DNA of 64,000 nt from UBA5793 sp040255465. GTDB lineage: Bacteria > Planctomycetota > Phycisphaerae > Phycisphaerales > UBA5793. A program made the position numbers and the translations under genes. Shown here piece after piece: positions 63,080-64,000 of the stretch (within the stretch, counting starts at the first letter, position 1; every line of letters starts with the position of its first letter). Location of the stretch: the NCBI GenBank assembly GCA_040255465.1, contig JBDZVA010000007.1, forward strand, positions 62,001 to 126,000. Reading direction: 5' to 3'. The notes below the pieces were generated by a model that did not search any database, was not told the origin of the DNA, and saw only the letters and a list, made by a program, of their open reading frames with translations.

Positions 63080-64000
63080 ATGCGCATCCTCCACATCTCA
63101 ACTCGGCTCATCCTCGGCGGCTCACAGGAGAACACCGTCCTCTCCTGCGAGGGCCAGGCCCGCGCCGGCCACGAAGTGCATCTGGCGTTCGGCCCGATCT
63201 ACGGGCCGGAGGGTTCGCTGCTTGAACGCGTCAAGGCGTTTCGCACGGACGACGGGCGCGGCATCACCACGCACATCTTGCCCGACATGGTGCGCGAACT
63301 CTCGCCGTGGCACGATCACTTCGCCTTTCGCCAGTGTCGCAGACTGATCGCCGAACTCAATCCCGATATCGTGCACACCCACTCGTCCAAAGCCGGCGTC
63401 CTCGGGCGCTGGGCCGGTTGGAAAGAAGGCGGGGCGGCGGGAAAGCGCGGCGTCGTCCACACCATCCACGGCCTGCCCTTCCATCCCTACGAATCGCGCT
63501 GGCGCAACTGGATCTACATCCAGTCCGAACGCTTCGCCGCCAAACGCTGTCACTCCATCGTTACCGTCTGCGATGCGATGAAGACGCAGGCCCGTGCCGC
63601 GAAGATTGGCCGCGATGACCTCTTTACCACCGTCTACAGCGGCATGGAGACGGAGCAGTTCCTCGATCCGGGCGTCACGCGCGAGCAGGCGCGGCAGAAC
63701 CTCGGCATCGCGCCCGACGACTTCATCATCGGTACCGTCGCCCGCCTCGCCGAACTCAAGGGTCACGACGATCTCATCGATGCCATCGGCCAGACCATGC
63801 GCGACAAGCCGCATTGGAAGATGCTCTGGGTCGGCGACGGTTGGTGGCGCGATCGCCTGCTCAGCCGCGTACGCGAACTCGGTCTCGAAAAACAGGTCAT
63901 CACCACCGGCCTCGTGCCGCCCGAGCAGGTCCCGGCAATGATGCGCGCCATGGATGTCCTCGCGCATCCCAGTTACCGCGAAGGCCTGCCGCGCACCGTG
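63080..64000 (+). CDS. GT4-family glycosyltransferase, 3' end outside window
   Basis: From ATG 63080 the frame stays open for 307 codons to the window end. GT-B fold marks: N-terminal MRILHISTRLILGGSQENTV, the donor-domain start IIGTVARLAELKGHDDLIDA, WVGDGWWRDRL, VITTGLVPPEQVPAMMRAMD, and the GT4 region VLAHPSYREGLPRTV with the nucleotide-sugar Glu. It is likely a cytosolic enzyme of surface polysaccharide synthesis; donor and acceptor are unknown. Confidence 0.92.
   Translation, partial: MRILHISTRLILGGSQENTVLSCEGQARAGHEVHLAFGPIYGPEGSLLERVKAFRTDDGRGITTHILPDMVRELSPWHDHFAFRQCRRLIAELNPDIVHTHSSKAGVLGRWAGWKEGGAAGKRGVVHTIHGLPFHPYESRWRNWIYIQSERFAAKRCHSIVTVCDAMKTQARAAKIGRDDLFTTVYSGMETEQFLDPGVTREQARQNLGIAPDDFIIGTVARLAELKGHDDLIDAIGQTMRDKPHWKMLWVGDGWWRDRLLSRVRELGLEKQVITTGLVPPEQVPAMMRAMDVLAHPSYREGLPRTV

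Overview
The window is a GC-rich bacterial chromosome segment that looks planctomycetal, most likely class Phycisphaerae. This is an inference. It rests on a sigma factor paired with a membrane Ser/Thr kinase, a bacterial RIO-type kinase, a DUF2934 protein, a HAF-repeat exoprotein, and a flagellar superoperon in the ancestral order also seen in spirochaetes and Firmicutes. No rRNA, tRNA, CRISPR array, insertion sequence or prophage was recognised.

Region 1 (1-7.65 kb): a B12-binding radical SAM gene that leaves the window, and a UvrD/PcrA helicase, both on the minus strand. Divergent from them are a sigma factor and a transmembrane Ser/Thr kinase, a strong intrinsic terminator, and a class IV aminotransferase (IlvE type) with a TTG start.

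Region 2 (7.65-10.6 kb): a 1.2-kb gene-free repeat island, then folK and an MgtE-like transporter that lacks the usual N domain.

Region 3 (10.6-41.7 kb): about 31 kb of minus-strand genes for motility. In transcription order they are a TPR membrane protein, a FlgN-like protein, a cytosolic histidine kinase, an NtrC-type regulator, flgB, flgC, fliE, fliF, fliG, fliH, fliI, fliJ, a MotE-like gene, fliK, flgD, a TIGR02530-like gene, flgE, flbD, motA, motB, fliL, fliN, fliO, fliP, fliQ, fliR, flhB, flhA, flhF, flhG, a small membrane protein and a FliA/WhiG-type sigma factor. The run ends at a clear intrinsic terminator. A near-consensus sigma-54 promoter lies just upstream of flgB and directly after the GAFTGA-containing regulator gene, which suggests a two-component/sigma-54 switch for early flagellar genes. 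fliM is absent from its usual place between fliL and fliN.

Region 4 (41.9-53.8 kb): a RIO kinase; an operon of an unknown membrane protein, aroB, a single-domain response regulator and two small unknown genes; an RHH antitoxin-Doc pair; guaA; then a plus-strand run of a HEAT-like lipoprotein, an RsbW-like kinase, a STAS protein and an MlaE permease. A UbiA-like protein and ribH-nusB-ftsY follow.

Region 5 (53.8-64 kb): inverted and dispersed repeats, an unknown protein with a possible flagellin hook-IN-like segment, rsmA, a DUF2934 protein, a HAF-repeat exoprotein divergent from a secreted His-rich protein that resembles the PHM copper type II monooxygenase fold, uvrA carrying an in-frame repeat-derived insert, an AlkD-like DNA glycosylase, and the start of a GT4 glycosyltransferase.

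Most starts were chosen from Shine-Dalgarno position and family N-termini. Several genes use TTG or GTG.
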